64,000 nucleotides of DNA from the NCBI GenBank assembly GCA_001880285.1, contig CP016269.1, forward strand, positions 1,684,501 through 1,748,500. Reading direction: 5' to 3'. This DNA is from Flavobacteriaceae bacterium UJ101 (lineage in GTDB: Bacteria; Bacteroidota; Bacteroidia; Flavobacteriales; UJ101). The position numbers were made by a program, and so were the translations under genes. The notes below the pieces were generated by a model. It was not told the DNA's origin. It made no database searches and saw nothing but the letters and a program-made list of their open reading frames with translations. Below are positions 1 through 8,890 of the stretch, piece by piece. The stretch's first letter is position 1. Each line of letters begins with the position of its first letter.

Positions 1-1
1 T

Positions 2-193
2 TTAAAGACAACTATTTTTTCAGAATTACCTTTAAATGAAAGGATAGCTAATTTAATTTATCCACTCCATACAGGAGAAATCTATGGAATTTATTCTAAA
101 ATAATTTATTGTATAGTGTGTTTAATAGCTACAACTTTACCTGTAACAGGTACCATAATCTGGATCAATAAATTAAAAAAGAAGAAAAAATAA
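2..193 (+). CDS. PepSY-type membrane protein, C-terminal end (partial)
   Basis: The first 63 codons of the window are open and end at TAA 191-193. The peptide carries a PLHTGEIYG motif followed by one hydrophobic helix (about residues 32-52) and a short Lys-rich cytoplasmic tail. This is the usual ending of PepSY-associated transmembrane proteins, which often sit beside siderophore or heme receptor genes in Bacteroidota. The start and most of the protein lie outside the window, so neither the number of helices nor the partner gene can be judged. The assignment rests on the tail motif only. Confidence 0.6.
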   Translation, partial: LKTTIFSELPLNERIANLIYPLHTGEIYGIYSKIIYCIVCLIATTLPVTGTIIWINKLKKKKK

Positions 194-204
194 AGCAAAA
201 AGAG

Positions 205-212
205 TATTTTTG
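205..212 (+). promoter_or_regulatory. -7 promoter element of the SpoU-type methyltransferase gene
   Basis: TATTTTTG fits the Bacteroidota -7 consensus TAnnTTTG and lies 18 bases before the chosen TTG start. No clear -33 TTG is visible. The transcript would have a leader of only about 10 bases. Confidence 0.5.
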
Positions 213-229
213 TATGTAAAATTGATCCA

Positions 230-1021
230 TTGGTTTTAGAGAGTATTCATAATCCTAGAATAAAAAATATAATTTCTTTACAACAAAAATCCAAAACACG
301 TAAAAAACAAGGTGTTTTTGTTGTAGAAGGAATTAAAGAAATGGAACTTGCTTTAGAAAGTGATTTTGAATTAATTGAAGTTTATTATTGCGAAGCAATT
401 TTTAAAGAAATACATCTTTTAGAAAAAATAACTTTAAAACAACAATTTAAAGTATCACAAGCATTATTTGAAAAGTTAAGCTATCGAAACACAGGTGGAA
501 TTATTGCTCTATTCAAAACCAAAAATATAGAATTAGAGGCTTTAAAATTAAAAAAACAACCATTGATTATTGTTTTGGAGGGGATAGAAAAGCCAGGGAA
601 TTTAGGAGCTGTTTTAAGAACAGCTGATGCTGCAAATGTTGATGCTGTGATTGCTTGTGATCCTATTATTGATTTGTATAACCCTAACGTGGTACGTTCT
701 AGCGTAGGATGTTTGTTTTCAGTTCCTTTAATCAAAACAACGTCAAAAAAAGCTATTGAATGGTTAAAAGAAAACCAAATTACAATTCATGTTACTTATT
801 TACATGAAAATACAATTTCGTTATATGATTCAGATTTAGAGCAAAGCACTGCTATTGTGATGGGGACTGAAGCGGTGGGGGTTACTTCTCAATGGGTTGA
901 ACATGCCGATGCCTTAATAAAAGTTCCTATGCAAGGAAAAATAGATTCCTTAAACGTTTCAAATGCAACCGCTATTTGTGTTTTTGAAGCTGTAAGACAA
1001 CGAAGCTTAAAGAATAATTAA
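230..1021 (+). CDS. TrmH/SpoU family RNA 2'-O-methyltransferase
   Basis: A 263-residue SPOUT-class enzyme that would use S-adenosylmethionine to methylate a ribose 2'-OH in rRNA or tRNA. The N-terminal part has the substrate-binding look of the RlmB/TrmH group (SIHNPRIKNI, then a Lys/Arg-rich stretch and FVVEG). The C-terminal half has the three SpoU motifs: LEGIEKPGNLGAVLRTADA, then IVMGTEAVG, then SLNVSNATAI, which build the trefoil-knot SAM site. I use the TTG at 230 because the only nearby ATG (214) is followed at once by a stop and because a -7 box lies just upstream. The exact target nucleotide cannot be told from sequence. The gene is monocistronic and converges on the PTPS gene. Confidence 0.88.
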   Translation: MVLESIHNPRIKNIISLQQKSKTRKKQGVFVVEGIKEMELALESDFELIEVYYCEAIFKEIHLLEKITLKQQFKVSQALFEKLSYRNTGGIIALFKTKNIELEALKLKKQPLIIVLEGIEKPGNLGAVLRTADAANVDAVIACDPIIDLYNPNVVRSSVGCLFSVPLIKTTSKKAIEWLKENQITIHVTYLHENTISLYDSDLEQSTAIVMGTEAVGVTSQWVEHADALIKVPMQGKIDSLNVSNATAICVFEAVRQRSLKNN

Positions 1022-1081
1022 AAAGAAGTAATAGTTATAATATACTGTTTTTTAATTAATTAAGTATTTATTGAGTGTGAT

Positions 1082-1098
1082 TTACCTTAACAAGGTAA
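1082..1098. terminator. Short hairpin between convergent genes
   Basis: TTACCTT and AAGGTAA form a 7-bp perfect stem around a 3-base loop between the convergent methyltransferase and PTPS genes. No strong T-run follows on either strand, so termination is only possible, not shown. Its right side (TTAACAAGGTAA) recurs in the hairpin at 12097-12131. Confidence 0.35.
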
Positions 1099-1160
1099 CG
1101 AATTTATTAATTTGAAAATAACATAAGTTATTTCGAAAGTTATTTAAGGAAAACAAACTT

Positions 1161-1188
1161 TTTTCACTTTTCACTTTTCACTTTTCAC
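1161..1188. repeat. Tandem heptamer TTTTCAC x4
   Basis: Four perfect copies of TTTTCAC (GTGAAAA on the other strand). The array contains the last codons and the TGA stop of the PTPS gene, so copy-number change would move the stop codon. A degenerate array of the same heptamer lies at 48109-48138. Confidence 0.9.
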
Positions 1189-1594
1189 TTCCTCTATATG
1201 TAACATAATTTCGTGGAGTTTCATAGAGTGTGATTTCTAAATCTAAACTCTTTTCAAGGTGTTTTCTTAGAATAGTCCAAATAACTACAGCAATATTTTC
1301 TACTGTAGGATTTAAATTTTTGAATTCTTCGATTTCGATGTTAAGATTTTTATGATCAAGCTTTTCCTTAATTTCTTGATTGATAATATCACGTAATATT
1401 TTTAAATCAACAACAAAACCTGTTCGAGGATCAATTTGTCCCGTGACAGAAACAATTAATTCATAGTTATGACCATGATAATGTGGATTGCTACATTTTC
1501 CAAACACAGAAAAATTTTGCTCATCGCTCCATTCTTTTACAAATAAACGATGTGCCGCATTAAAATAAGCCTTTCTATGAACTGTTGCTTTCAT
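1178..1594 (-). CDS. 6-pyruvoyl-tetrahydropterin synthase family protein (PTPS/QueD family)
   Basis: A 138-residue COG0720 enzyme acting on 7,8-dihydroneopterin triphosphate. Likely zinc ligands are H15 (FNAAHRL), H40 and H42 (HGHNY), with C34 as the catalytic cysteine; DHKNLN and LYETPRNY complete the active site. C34 and H40 are spaced as C-x5-HGH. That is the spacing of animal-type PTPS, which makes the tetrahydrobiopterin precursor, whereas queuosine-pathway QueD normally has C-x3-HGH. Segments such as FGKCSNP and ENIAVVIW also resemble the animal enzyme. A pterin-dependent hydroxylase gene 3.4 kb away fits a pterin-cofactor role. A QueD role cannot be excluded, since no other queuosine gene is in view. 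The C-terminus lies in a heptamer repeat. Confidence 0.85.
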   Translation of the reverse strand: MKATVHRKAYFNAAHRLFVKEWSDEQNFSVFGKCSNPHYHGHNYELIVSVTGQIDPRTGFVVDLKILRDIINQEIKEKLDHKNLNIEIEEFKNLNPTVENIAVVIWTILRKHLEKSLDLEITLYETPRNYVTYRGSEK

Positions 1595-1727
1595 ATTCTC
1601 TTGTTTGATTTATTCAAAGATTATAAAAATAGTTGACAATTAAAAATGAATAATTCTTTTATGCTAATTAATATAATCGACAATATTATAATTATGTATT
1701 TTTTAACTATTGTTATGTGTTTTGTAG

Positions 1728-1735
1728 TATATTTG
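1728..1735 (+). promoter_or_regulatory. -7 promoter element of the serine hydrolase gene
   Basis: TATATTTG matches TAnnTTTG exactly and lies 69 bases before the ATG at 1805. A TTG at 1710-1712 is 15 bases upstream, closer than the usual 17-23. It could drive the serine hydrolase and amidohydrolase pair. Confidence 0.55.
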
Positions 1736-1804
1736 TTATAAAAAGATGTAGATTTTAAATTATATATAAACCTTTATCAACAAATACCCAAAAAATTATC
1801 TGTC

Positions 1805-3160
1805 ATGAAAAATTTTATTAAACTATTAGTGATTAGTGTGTTTTTAGTGAATTGTCAAAAATCTAATAAAATGGATGTTTCTAAGAATAGTCAAATTCAA
1901 GAAAAATCGTCTTCTAGTGATGCATATGATACTTATAAAGAAGATTTTTCAGTTTCAGAAATTAAAAATGGTTATTCTAATTCCGAGTCGAATGAATTAC
2001 ATAACGAATGGTCATTGAATAAGTTTTTAGATATTACTAAATCAGGTGCTTATTCCTATATCAATTTACCAGAATTTATGCCTCATGCAATTATTAAGCG
2101 AGAAGGTCCAGTAATCAAGTTAGAAAAAGATACTAATTCTGAAATAGGAAAAATTAGTTTAGAAAATGAAAGTGGACAATCCATAACTTTTGAAGATATG
2201 ATTACAGCTAAAGATTCACCAATACAAGGTGTAATGATTTTACATAAGGGAAAGGTTGTCTATGAAAAATATCCAGGTATGAGAGAATTTGATAATCATG
2301 TTTGGATGTCAAATAGTAAAATATTGGCAGGTTTGCTGATAGCTCAATTTGAAGAAAAAGGATTGCTTGATGTTCAAAAAACAGTTTCAGATTATTTAGA
2401 AGAAGCTAAAGGGACAGCATGGGAAAATATAAAAATTATTGATATACTCAATATGCAAAGCGGGTTGGATTTAGAAGAAAATCCCGTTTCTAGAAAAGGA
2501 GGGACTCCCTATTCAATTTTTGCTGCATCAGAGGTTGGAGAGGCGAAAGATGCATCTGGAAAAGTTTTGACGCATAATGAAGCATTATTTCGTATACCTA
2601 AATTACATGAGCCCGGTATTGCTTTTGAGTATTCATCAGCGAATACACAAATGTTAGGGTTAATTTTAGAAGAAGTAGGTAAAAAAAGATTGAGTGAATT
2701 AATAACAGAAAGAATTTGGAAGGATGCCGGAATGGAAGGTGATGCTACTTTAGGACTTTCCCCGCAAGGGAATGGTGTAATTCATGGATTAATAAGCTCA
2801 CGTTTAGAAGATATGGCAAAAATAGGTTTACTTTATACACCAAGTTGGAACGTAATTTCTCCTAAACAAATTGTATCAAATCAAGTATTAAAAAAAATAC
2901 AAACTTCCGGTAAAAAAGAAAACTATTTAAAAGGAACATTAGGACCACGAATGGCAAAAGAATTTAGAGATACACCTGAATTTAATTCTTATCAATGGGA
3001 TGCAGTATTTTCAGATGGAGATATTTATAAGTCAGGAATGAATGGACAAGGGATTTATGTTTCACCTTCTAAAGATTTAGTTATAGTATGGTTTGCAACA
3101 GGTTTTGGAGAAATTGAAATGGAAGCTTTTGCACGAAAAATTGCAAGAACATACAAATAA
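1805..3160 (+). CDS. Lipoprotein serine hydrolase, class C beta-lactamase-like fold
   Basis: A 451-residue lipoprotein: a signal peptide ends in a lipobox with the lipidated Cys at residue 17 (VFLVNC). A linker rich in Ser and charged residues runs to about residue 125, followed by a beta-lactamase/DD-peptidase fold. S169 and K172 (SNSK in WMSNSKILAG) fit the SxxK nucleophile and base. YSSANTQMLG fits the YxN element, and KSGMNGQGIYV sits where the KTG-like strand is expected. Such proteins act as esterases, peptidases or amidases, and true beta-lactamase activity cannot be inferred. The gene lies 56 bp before an amidohydrolase lipoprotein gene on the same strand, so the two may be co-transcribed. 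No substrate is visible from context. Confidence 0.8.
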   Translation: MKNFIKLLVISVFLVNCQKSNKMDVSKNSQIQEKSSSSDAYDTYKEDFSVSEIKNGYSNSESNELHNEWSLNKFLDITKSGAYSYINLPEFMPHAIIKREGPVIKLEKDTNSEIGKISLENESGQSITFEDMITAKDSPIQGVMILHKGKVVYEKYPGMREFDNHVWMSNSKILAGLLIAQFEEKGLLDVQKTVSDYLEEAKGTAWENIKIIDILNMQSGLDLEENPVSRKGGTPYSIFAASEVGEAKDASGKVLTHNEALFRIPKLHEPGIAFEYSSANTQMLGLILEEVGKKRLSELITERIWKDAGMEGDATLGLSPQGNGVIHGLISSRLEDMAKIGLLYTPSWNVISPKQIVSNQVLKKIQTSGKKENYLKGTLGPRMAKEFRDTPEFNSYQWDAVFSDGDIYKSGMNGQGIYVSPSKDLVIVWFATGFGEIEMEAFARKIARTYK

Positions 3161-3216
3161 TAATATAATTTATATTATATTTAATGTAGTGTAACTTATT
3201 ATTAAAATACTATAAA

Positions 3217-4956
3217 ATGAGACTATATCGATTTGCATTCATCCTATTATCTACAATATTAATTATAAGTTGTAAAAAAGAGTATAAAAAAAGTATCGCT
3301 GAACCCTATAAGCTGAAACAAACCCTTTTTTATAATGGAGATATTATTACAATGGAGGGTAATACTCCAAATTATGTTGAAGCTGTAGTAGAACAAGAAG
3401 GTAAAATTGTATTTGTTGGAAAAAAAGCGGATGCTATGGAAAAATTTAAAGGAAACTTAAAAGAAGTTGATCTTAAAGGAAAAACTATGCTACCAGCTTT
3501 TTTAGATGGTCATGGTCATATGTATAATGTTGGTTTTACTGCTTTATGTGCGAATCTTTTGCCTCCCCCTGATGGTCCTGGTGCAGATTTTAATACAATT
3601 GTAGAGAATGTGAAGGAATGGAAAGACACTGAAAATGGAAAATATATTATTAATAAGATAGGTTGGATTGTTGGGAATGGTTATGATGATTCCCAACTTA
3701 AAGAGAAAAATCATCCTACAAAAGAAGTCTTAGACCAAATTTCTACTGATGTTCCGGTTATTATCATGCATCAATCAGGACATTTAGCTTCTGTAAATTC
3801 AAAAGCTTTAGAAATAGCAGGATATAATAAAGATTCAGAAGTAGAAGGAGGTGTTATACGAAAAGATAAAGATGGAAATCCAACCGGAGTACTTGAAGAA
3901 GCGGCCTTTTTTAATATGTTTTTACCTGTTATATCTAAGAAAACAGATGAAGAATTGCAATTGCTTAATGTCCAAAAAGGTCAAGAAGAATATGCTAAAA
4001 ATGGTTATCTAACGGCACAAGAGGGAAGGAGTACCTCTGAAACAACCGATGCATTGGCAAAAGCTGCAAAAGCAGGAAAAATTTTTATTGATATAGTGAG
4101 TTATCCTGATATTATTTGGAATAAGGAAGCCGTAACGCCTGAATTTTATAATGCAGAACATAAATACAATAATCACTATCGCATAGGAGGAGTAAAACTT
4201 ACGCTTGACGGTTCTCCCCAAGGTAAAACAGCGTGGTTATCAAAATGCTATCATGTAAATCCTGAAGGACGAGAAGGTTGCTATAAAGGATATCCTATAT
4301 TATCGGATGAAAAAGCAATTGAATATGTGAAAACAGCTTTTAAAAATGAATGGCAAATTTTATGTCATACTAATGGAGATGCTGCCATAGACCAATATAT
4401 AAAAGCAGTAGATGCTGCTCAAAAAGAATTTGGTTATGATAATCATAGAACTGTAATGATTCATGGACAAACGTTAAGAAAAGACCAAATACCTGATTTA
4501 GTTAAATTACAAATTTTACCATCTCTTTTCCCTATGCATACTTTTTATTGGGGAGATTGGCATAGAGAATCTGTTTTAGGAGAAGAACGAGCAAAATATA
4601 TTTCGCCGTGTAGAGATGTAGTTGATGCAGGGTTGACGATAACGTCTCATCACGATGCTCCTGTAACCTTTCCTAATTCAATGAGAGTACTCGATGCTAC
4701 AGTCAATAGAGTGACAAGAAGTGGGTATATTTTAGGAGCTGATCAAAAATTAACAGCTTATGAAGGGTTGAAAGCCCTAACTGAATGGGCTGCTATTCAA
4801 TATTTTGAAGAAAATTCAAAAGGTACACTTTCAGAAGGTAAGTTAGCTGATTTTGTAATATTAGATAAAAACCCTCTAAAAATTGACCCAAATGATATTC
4901 ATACCATAAAAATTTTAGAATCAATTAAAGAAGGTAATACAGTTTATAAAAGATAA
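3217..4956 (+). CDS. Lipoprotein amidohydrolase, YtcJ/Amidohydrolase_3 family
   Basis: A 579-residue metal-dependent hydrolase with a lipoprotein signal (lipobox LIISC, Cys19), so it is likely anchored in the periplasm or outer membrane. The YtcJ-like signature is clear: the DGHGHM metal-binding motif about 95-100 residues in, IMHQSGHL, LDGSPQGKTAW, CHTNGDAAID, and near the end SHHDAPV plus EGKLADFVILDKNP, which is typical of the final beta-sandwich. Members hydrolyse C-N bonds of cyclic amides or N-acyl compounds, and the substrate here is unknown. It follows the serine hydrolase gene by 56 bp and may share its promoter. Its stop lies 24 bp from the stop of the convergent hydroxylase gene, and I see no hairpin between them. 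Confidence 0.85.
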   Translation: MRLYRFAFILLSTILIISCKKEYKKSIAEPYKLKQTLFYNGDIITMEGNTPNYVEAVVEQEGKIVFVGKKADAMEKFKGNLKEVDLKGKTMLPAFLDGHGHMYNVGFTALCANLLPPPDGPGADFNTIVENVKEWKDTENGKYIINKIGWIVGNGYDDSQLKEKNHPTKEVLDQISTDVPVIIMHQSGHLASVNSKALEIAGYNKDSEVEGGVIRKDKDGNPTGVLEEAAFFNMFLPVISKKTDEELQLLNVQKGQEEYAKNGYLTAQEGRSTSETTDALAKAAKAGKIFIDIVSYPDIIWNKEAVTPEFYNAEHKYNNHYRIGGVKLTLDGSPQGKTAWLSKCYHVNPEGREGCYKGYPILSDEKAIEYVKTAFKNEWQILCHTNGDAAIDQYIKAVDAAQKEFGYDNHRTVMIHGQTLRKDQIPDLVKLQILPSLFPMHTFYWGDWHRESVLGEERAKYISPCRDVVDAGLTITSHHDAPVTFPNSMRVLDATVNRVTRSGYILGADQKLTAYEGLKALTEWAAIQYFEENSKGTLSEGKLADFVILDKNPLKIDPNDIHTIKILESIKEGNTVYKR

Positions 4957-4980
4957 TAATTTAATAAAGTTACTTTTGCT

Positions 4981-6732
4981 TTAAAATGAACTGGTAATGG
5001 ATAGTAATTCAATTCCATCATCAACTAAATGTGCTTTGTCTGGATTATGTGTTTTAACTTGATTAATATGTGCTTCAATTTTATCAACCCAAGGTAAAGA
5101 ATAAGAAATGGCTAATTCTAATATTTCAAGTGGTAATAACCATTCATCTGGAAAATTTTGAACTAATTCATTAAAAATAGTTTCTAAGCCTTCAATTGAT
5201 TTTGAATCACGGAGTTGCTTGGTTTTAAAATAGAGTTCATTTAATTGCTGTTCTTTATTACCTAGTTGAATTTTATGTGTTTTTTCACTAGGAACATGAT
5301 CAATCAAATCAAACGATTTAACATCTGCTGGTCCTGAAAAGGCAGAAACAATTTTATTTCCTACAGCCATATCGTAAATACCCCAATCTGGGTGGAAAAG
5401 GATTGTTCCTCCATGTTTAACAGTACAGTTTTTAAAAGATATCAATACAATTTTACCTTGAAGATTTCGTTTTCCTGTGATAACTTCTCCAGAAACGATG
5501 ATGTCTCCTTCAAAAGTTAAAGTGGTTTGTTTCCCTTCATAAATACCATACATTTCTAAATCGGTTGGTGACATATCTTCTATGGCAATATTGATCCCTT
5601 TTAATTTTCCTATTGGAGATCCAAATCCTTCTGAATGATAATCGGTGCTATGACCAATCAATTCTTTTTCACGATATGAAAGTGCTGTTTTTCCTGTAGT
5701 TTGAATGTAAGCTGTTTGATTAAATTCTCCAGCAATTACATTAGTGAATACGCCTGATATTTGTAATCCAGTACTCAATTCAATAGTTCCTAAAGCATTG
5801 GATTCGATTAATTTTTGAACACCACTTAAACCGCCTCTTCGTAGCGCCATTTTGTTAGCTAGACTTTCTAAAACATAGCTAAGATGTGCAAAATCAGGCG
5901 TAACAAAAAGTTGTGGTTGAGGTTGTGTAATATCAAAACTTTGATAAGCTGCATCCAATGTATAAGGTAATTTGGCTACTTTGTCACTCATGCACCATTT
6001 ACTTTCTCCAATAGAAGAAAGTAATCCTGCACCGTAAATTTTAGGATCTTCTAGAGTACCAATTAAACCATATTCTACAGTCCACCAATGTAGATTTCGA
6101 ATTAGACTCATTTCTGACAATGAAGTTACACTATTTTGAAGTGCAATTACCTTTTCTTCAGCCAATTGTACGTTTTTAGGATCAGAAGAAACATCTTCTT
6201 TTAAAATAGAAAGGTGTCGAATTGCTTCGTAAATTTCATAATCTTGAGCTGATGAAATAGCTTTACAACCAATTTCTCCGAAGCGTCTTAAATACTCAGC
6301 ATATTCTGGATTGGCAATAATAGGTGCATGACCTGCACTTTCATGAATGATATCTGGAGCCGGAGTGTACTCTATATGATCAATAGTTCGAATATCAGCT
6401 GCGATCACCAATACATTATAAGCTTGAAACTCCATAAAGGCTGCAGGTGGAATAAAACCATCAACAGAAACGGCTGCCCATCCTATTTCTTTTAAAATAC
6501 GATTCATTCCATACATTGTTGGGATTTTTTCTAAAGAAACGCCTGTTTGTTTCAAACCATCTAAATAACTATTGTGAGCTACTTTACTTAAGTAATCAAC
6601 ATTTTTCTTCATAATATAACGCCAAACTGCCTGATTTTGAGGAGTGTACTCATCATATGGTTGTGGAATAATGAATTGTTTTAAATGATTTGGTAGTTTA
6701 TCTAAAATTTCGTTGGATTCAAAAGTGCTCAT
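4981..6732 (-). CDS. phhA: Pterin-dependent aromatic amino acid hydroxylase (phenylalanine 4-monooxygenase), long form
   Basis: An iron(II), tetrahydropterin and O2-dependent hydroxylase that would turn phenylalanine into tyrosine in the cytoplasm. The iron triad is visible: H130 and H135 in DIIHESAGHAP, and E220 in WWTVEYGL, equivalent to the His-His-Glu of animal and Chromobacterium enzymes. At 583 residues the protein is far longer than the roughly 260-300-residue single-domain bacterial form. After about residue 330 comes an extension with no resemblance I know, containing a segment rich in beta strands and Gly (about 350-480) and a helical tail. There is no N-terminal ACT domain. Substrate choice between Phe and Trp is inferred, not shown. 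The PTPS gene nearby may supply the cofactor precursor. Confidence 0.85.
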   Translation of the reverse strand: MSTFESNEILDKLPNHLKQFIIPQPYDEYTPQNQAVWRYIMKKNVDYLSKVAHNSYLDGLKQTGVSLEKIPTMYGMNRILKEIGWAAVSVDGFIPPAAFMEFQAYNVLVIAADIRTIDHIEYTPAPDIIHESAGHAPIIANPEYAEYLRRFGEIGCKAISSAQDYEIYEAIRHLSILKEDVSSDPKNVQLAEEKVIALQNSVTSLSEMSLIRNLHWWTVEYGLIGTLEDPKIYGAGLLSSIGESKWCMSDKVAKLPYTLDAAYQSFDITQPQPQLFVTPDFAHLSYVLESLANKMALRRGGLSGVQKLIESNALGTIELSTGLQISGVFTNVIAGEFNQTAYIQTTGKTALSYREKELIGHSTDYHSEGFGSPIGKLKGINIAIEDMSPTDLEMYGIYEGKQTTLTFEGDIIVSGEVITGKRNLQGKIVLISFKNCTVKHGGTILFHPDWGIYDMAVGNKIVSAFSGPADVKSFDLIDHVPSEKTHKIQLGNKEQQLNELYFKTKQLRDSKSIEGLETIFNELVQNFPDEWLLPLEILELAISYSLPWVDKIEAHINQVKTHNPDKAHLVDDGIELLSITSSF

Positions 6733-6858
6733 AACTTTGTTGTTGTTTAATTGTTCTCTGCTTCAAGATACAAAAGAAATTGTATACCAATCAATTCAAA
6801 TTGATTATAAAAGAAAAATAGTTGTTTTCAAAAATCATTTTTCTAGTATCTTTACCCT

Positions 6859-7428
6859 ATGAATTTGGAACATATTTTAGAATTAGATAGTGAACTTTTA
6901 ATTTTTTTAAATAATTTAGGAAGTGAACCTTGGGATGGATTATGGTTATGTATCACGTATAATTGGTCATTTTTACCTTTATATATCTTAGGAGCATATT
7001 TATTATTTAAAAGTTTAGGTAAACGAAATGGATTTATAGCATTAATAACGATTTTATTATTGTTTGCCTTTACCAGTCAGATGACACAATTAGCCAAACA
7101 TTTTTTTGAACGCCCTCGTCCATGTAGAACAGAAGGACTGTTTGAACAATTAAGAATTGTATACGATACTTGTGGTCGTTATGGGTTTTTCTCAGGTCAT
7201 GCATGTAATTCTTTTGGGTTTGCTGTTGGAATAGGTTTAATCTTAAGAAAACAATACCGAAATTTAATTTGGATTTTATTATTATGGGCTAGTGTAGTAG
7301 CTTATAGTCGAATTTATGTAGGTGTGCATTTTCCTTTAGATATCATTTGTGGAGCTTTATTTGGAACATTGTCGGCTTTTTTATTTTATAGATTGTATGG
7401 TTTTTTATTAAGAAAATACGGAGAATAG
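6859..7428 (+). CDS. PAP2-family membrane phosphatase
   Basis: A 189-residue integral membrane protein with about five hydrophobic helices and the three phosphatase motifs in order: KHFFERPRP (K-x6-RP), FSGHACNSF (SGH) and SRIYVGVHFPLD (SR-x5-H-x3-D). These residues bind and cleave phosphate esters on the outer face of the inner membrane. Family members dephosphorylate undecaprenyl pyrophosphate, phosphatidylglycerol phosphate or modified lipid A; the sequence does not decide which. A TATCTTTA box at 6847-6854, with a TTG 22 bases upstream, lies almost on the ATG, so the message may be leaderless or nearly so. The next gene starts 107 bp downstream on the same strand. Confidence 0.9.
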   Translation: MNLEHILELDSELLIFLNNLGSEPWDGLWLCITYNWSFLPLYILGAYLLFKSLGKRNGFIALITILLLFAFTSQMTQLAKHFFERPRPCRTEGLFEQLRIVYDTCGRYGFFSGHACNSFGFAVGIGLILRKQYRNLIWILLLWASVVAYSRIYVGVHFPLDIICGALFGTLSAFLFYRLYGFLLRKYGE

Positions 7429-7535
7429 AACGTTTTTATGAATTAGGGTAGCATTTTTCTTTTCACATACAAGTTGTAAAACTGAATAAAATCTGATAAC
7501 TTGTAAGGGAAATCATAATAAAGAACAAAGAATAC

Positions 7536-8741
7536 ATGAAATTTTCCCTTATTAAGGAACGTAAAAATCCACCTGATCGAAGAGTGGTTTTTTCGCCTAC
7601 AGCATATGAAAAAATAAAAAAACAATATCCAGAAGCGGAATTTATGGTTGAAAGCTCTAATATTCGAGTTTTTACTGATGAACAATATAAAGAAAAAGGA
7701 TTTGAAGTAACGGATAATGTTACATCAGCTGATGTAATGTTTGGTGTAAAAGAAGTTCCAATTGAGTCCTTAATTCCGAATAAAAAATATTTCTTTTTTT
7801 CACATACTATAAAAAAGCAACCTTATAATCGGAAGTTATTACAAGCAATTTTAGAAAAAAATATCGAATTATATGATCATGAAACGATTGTAAATGAAGA
7901 GGGAATGCGATTAATTGGTTTTGGTCGTTATGCAGGGATCGTTGGAACTTATAATGGATTTAGAGCATACGGTTTGAAATATGATGTATTTAATCTTCCT
8001 AAAGTAGAAAGTTTACCCGATCGAAAAGCAATGGAAGTTGAATTGGATAAAATCCAGCTTCCCAATATAAAAATTGTGTTAACAGGAATTGGTAAAGTAG
8101 GAACGGGAGCTAAAGAAGTGTTAGATTATATGAAAATCAGAGAAGTTTCTTCTAAAGAATATTTAACGCAAGATTTTGATGAACCTGTTTATACACAAAT
8201 TCATGTTTTAGATTATAACAAACGTAAAGATGGTGAGGTAAAAGATGAACAAGATTTCTTTGATAATGCGTCAGAATATGAAGCTAACTTTATGAAGTAT
8301 GCCCAAGTTTCTGATATGTATATTGCAGGTCATTTCTATGGAGATGGAGCTCCTTTTATTTTTACACGTGAAGATATAAAATCACCTTGCTTTAAAATTA
8401 AAGTAGTAGCAGATGTTAGTTGTGATATTGATGGGCCAGTAGCATGTACGTTACGTGCATCTACCATTGTAGATCCTCTTTATGGATATGATCCTCAAAC
8501 AGAATCAGAAATTGATTTTAAAGATGAAAAAGCCATTGTAGTTATGGCAGTAGATAATTTACCTTGTGAATTACCTAAAGATGCTTCTGAAGGGTTTGGA
8601 GAAATGTTTATAGAACATGTAATTCCTGCTTTTTTTAATGGAGATAAAGATGGAATTTTAGAAAGAGCAAAAATGACAGAAAAGGGTCAACTTACAGAAC
8701 GATTTACTTATTTACAAAGTTATATTGAGGGGAAAGAATAA
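7536..8741 (+). CDS. Saccharopine/lysine dehydrogenase-like NAD(P)-dependent oxidoreductase
   Basis: A 401-residue cytoplasmic protein of the alanine dehydrogenase/transhydrogenase N-domain superfamily. It starts with KERKNPPDRRVVFSP, the N-terminal substrate-domain signature. SHTIKKQPYNRKLL and GRYAGIVGTYNGFRAYG follow and are close in feel to fungal saccharopine dehydrogenase Lys1. A nucleotide-binding stretch IVLTGIGKVGTGA lies at about residues 180-193. The likely reaction is reversible oxidation of saccharopine or a related imino acid. Alanine dehydrogenase is the other option, but the length and the His-rich middle favour the saccharopine type. No lysine pathway neighbour is present to confirm it. 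A strong terminator hairpin lies 150 bp downstream. Confidence 0.75.
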   Translation: MKFSLIKERKNPPDRRVVFSPTAYEKIKKQYPEAEFMVESSNIRVFTDEQYKEKGFEVTDNVTSADVMFGVKEVPIESLIPNKKYFFFSHTIKKQPYNRKLLQAILEKNIELYDHETIVNEEGMRLIGFGRYAGIVGTYNGFRAYGLKYDVFNLPKVESLPDRKAMEVELDKIQLPNIKIVLTGIGKVGTGAKEVLDYMKIREVSSKEYLTQDFDEPVYTQIHVLDYNKRKDGEVKDEQDFFDNASEYEANFMKYAQVSDMYIAGHFYGDGAPFIFTREDIKSPCFKIKVVADVSCDIDGPVACTLRASTIVDPLYGYDPQTESEIDFKDEKAIVVMAVDNLPCELPKDASEGFGEMFIEHVIPAFFNGDKDGILERAKMTEKGQLTERFTYLQSYIEGKE

Positions 8742-8890
8742 TGTTAATAAAATATTAAATTAATCCGTTTGTCGAGAAAAAATCTTTGGATATCGAATGA
8801 TGTAAATTAAGTAATAGAACATTTCTACATTTGAAGTGTAGTTCAACAACAGTAAGTAACTTTTTCATAGTTAAATTAATTAGGTTTTTT

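Noticed and set aside
8755-8868. A 37-codon minus-strand frame starting MKKLLTVVELHF between the dehydrogenase gene and its terminator
   Set aside because: No promoter was seen, it lies behind the terminator hairpin, and it has no domain. It is most likely chance in AT-rich sequence.
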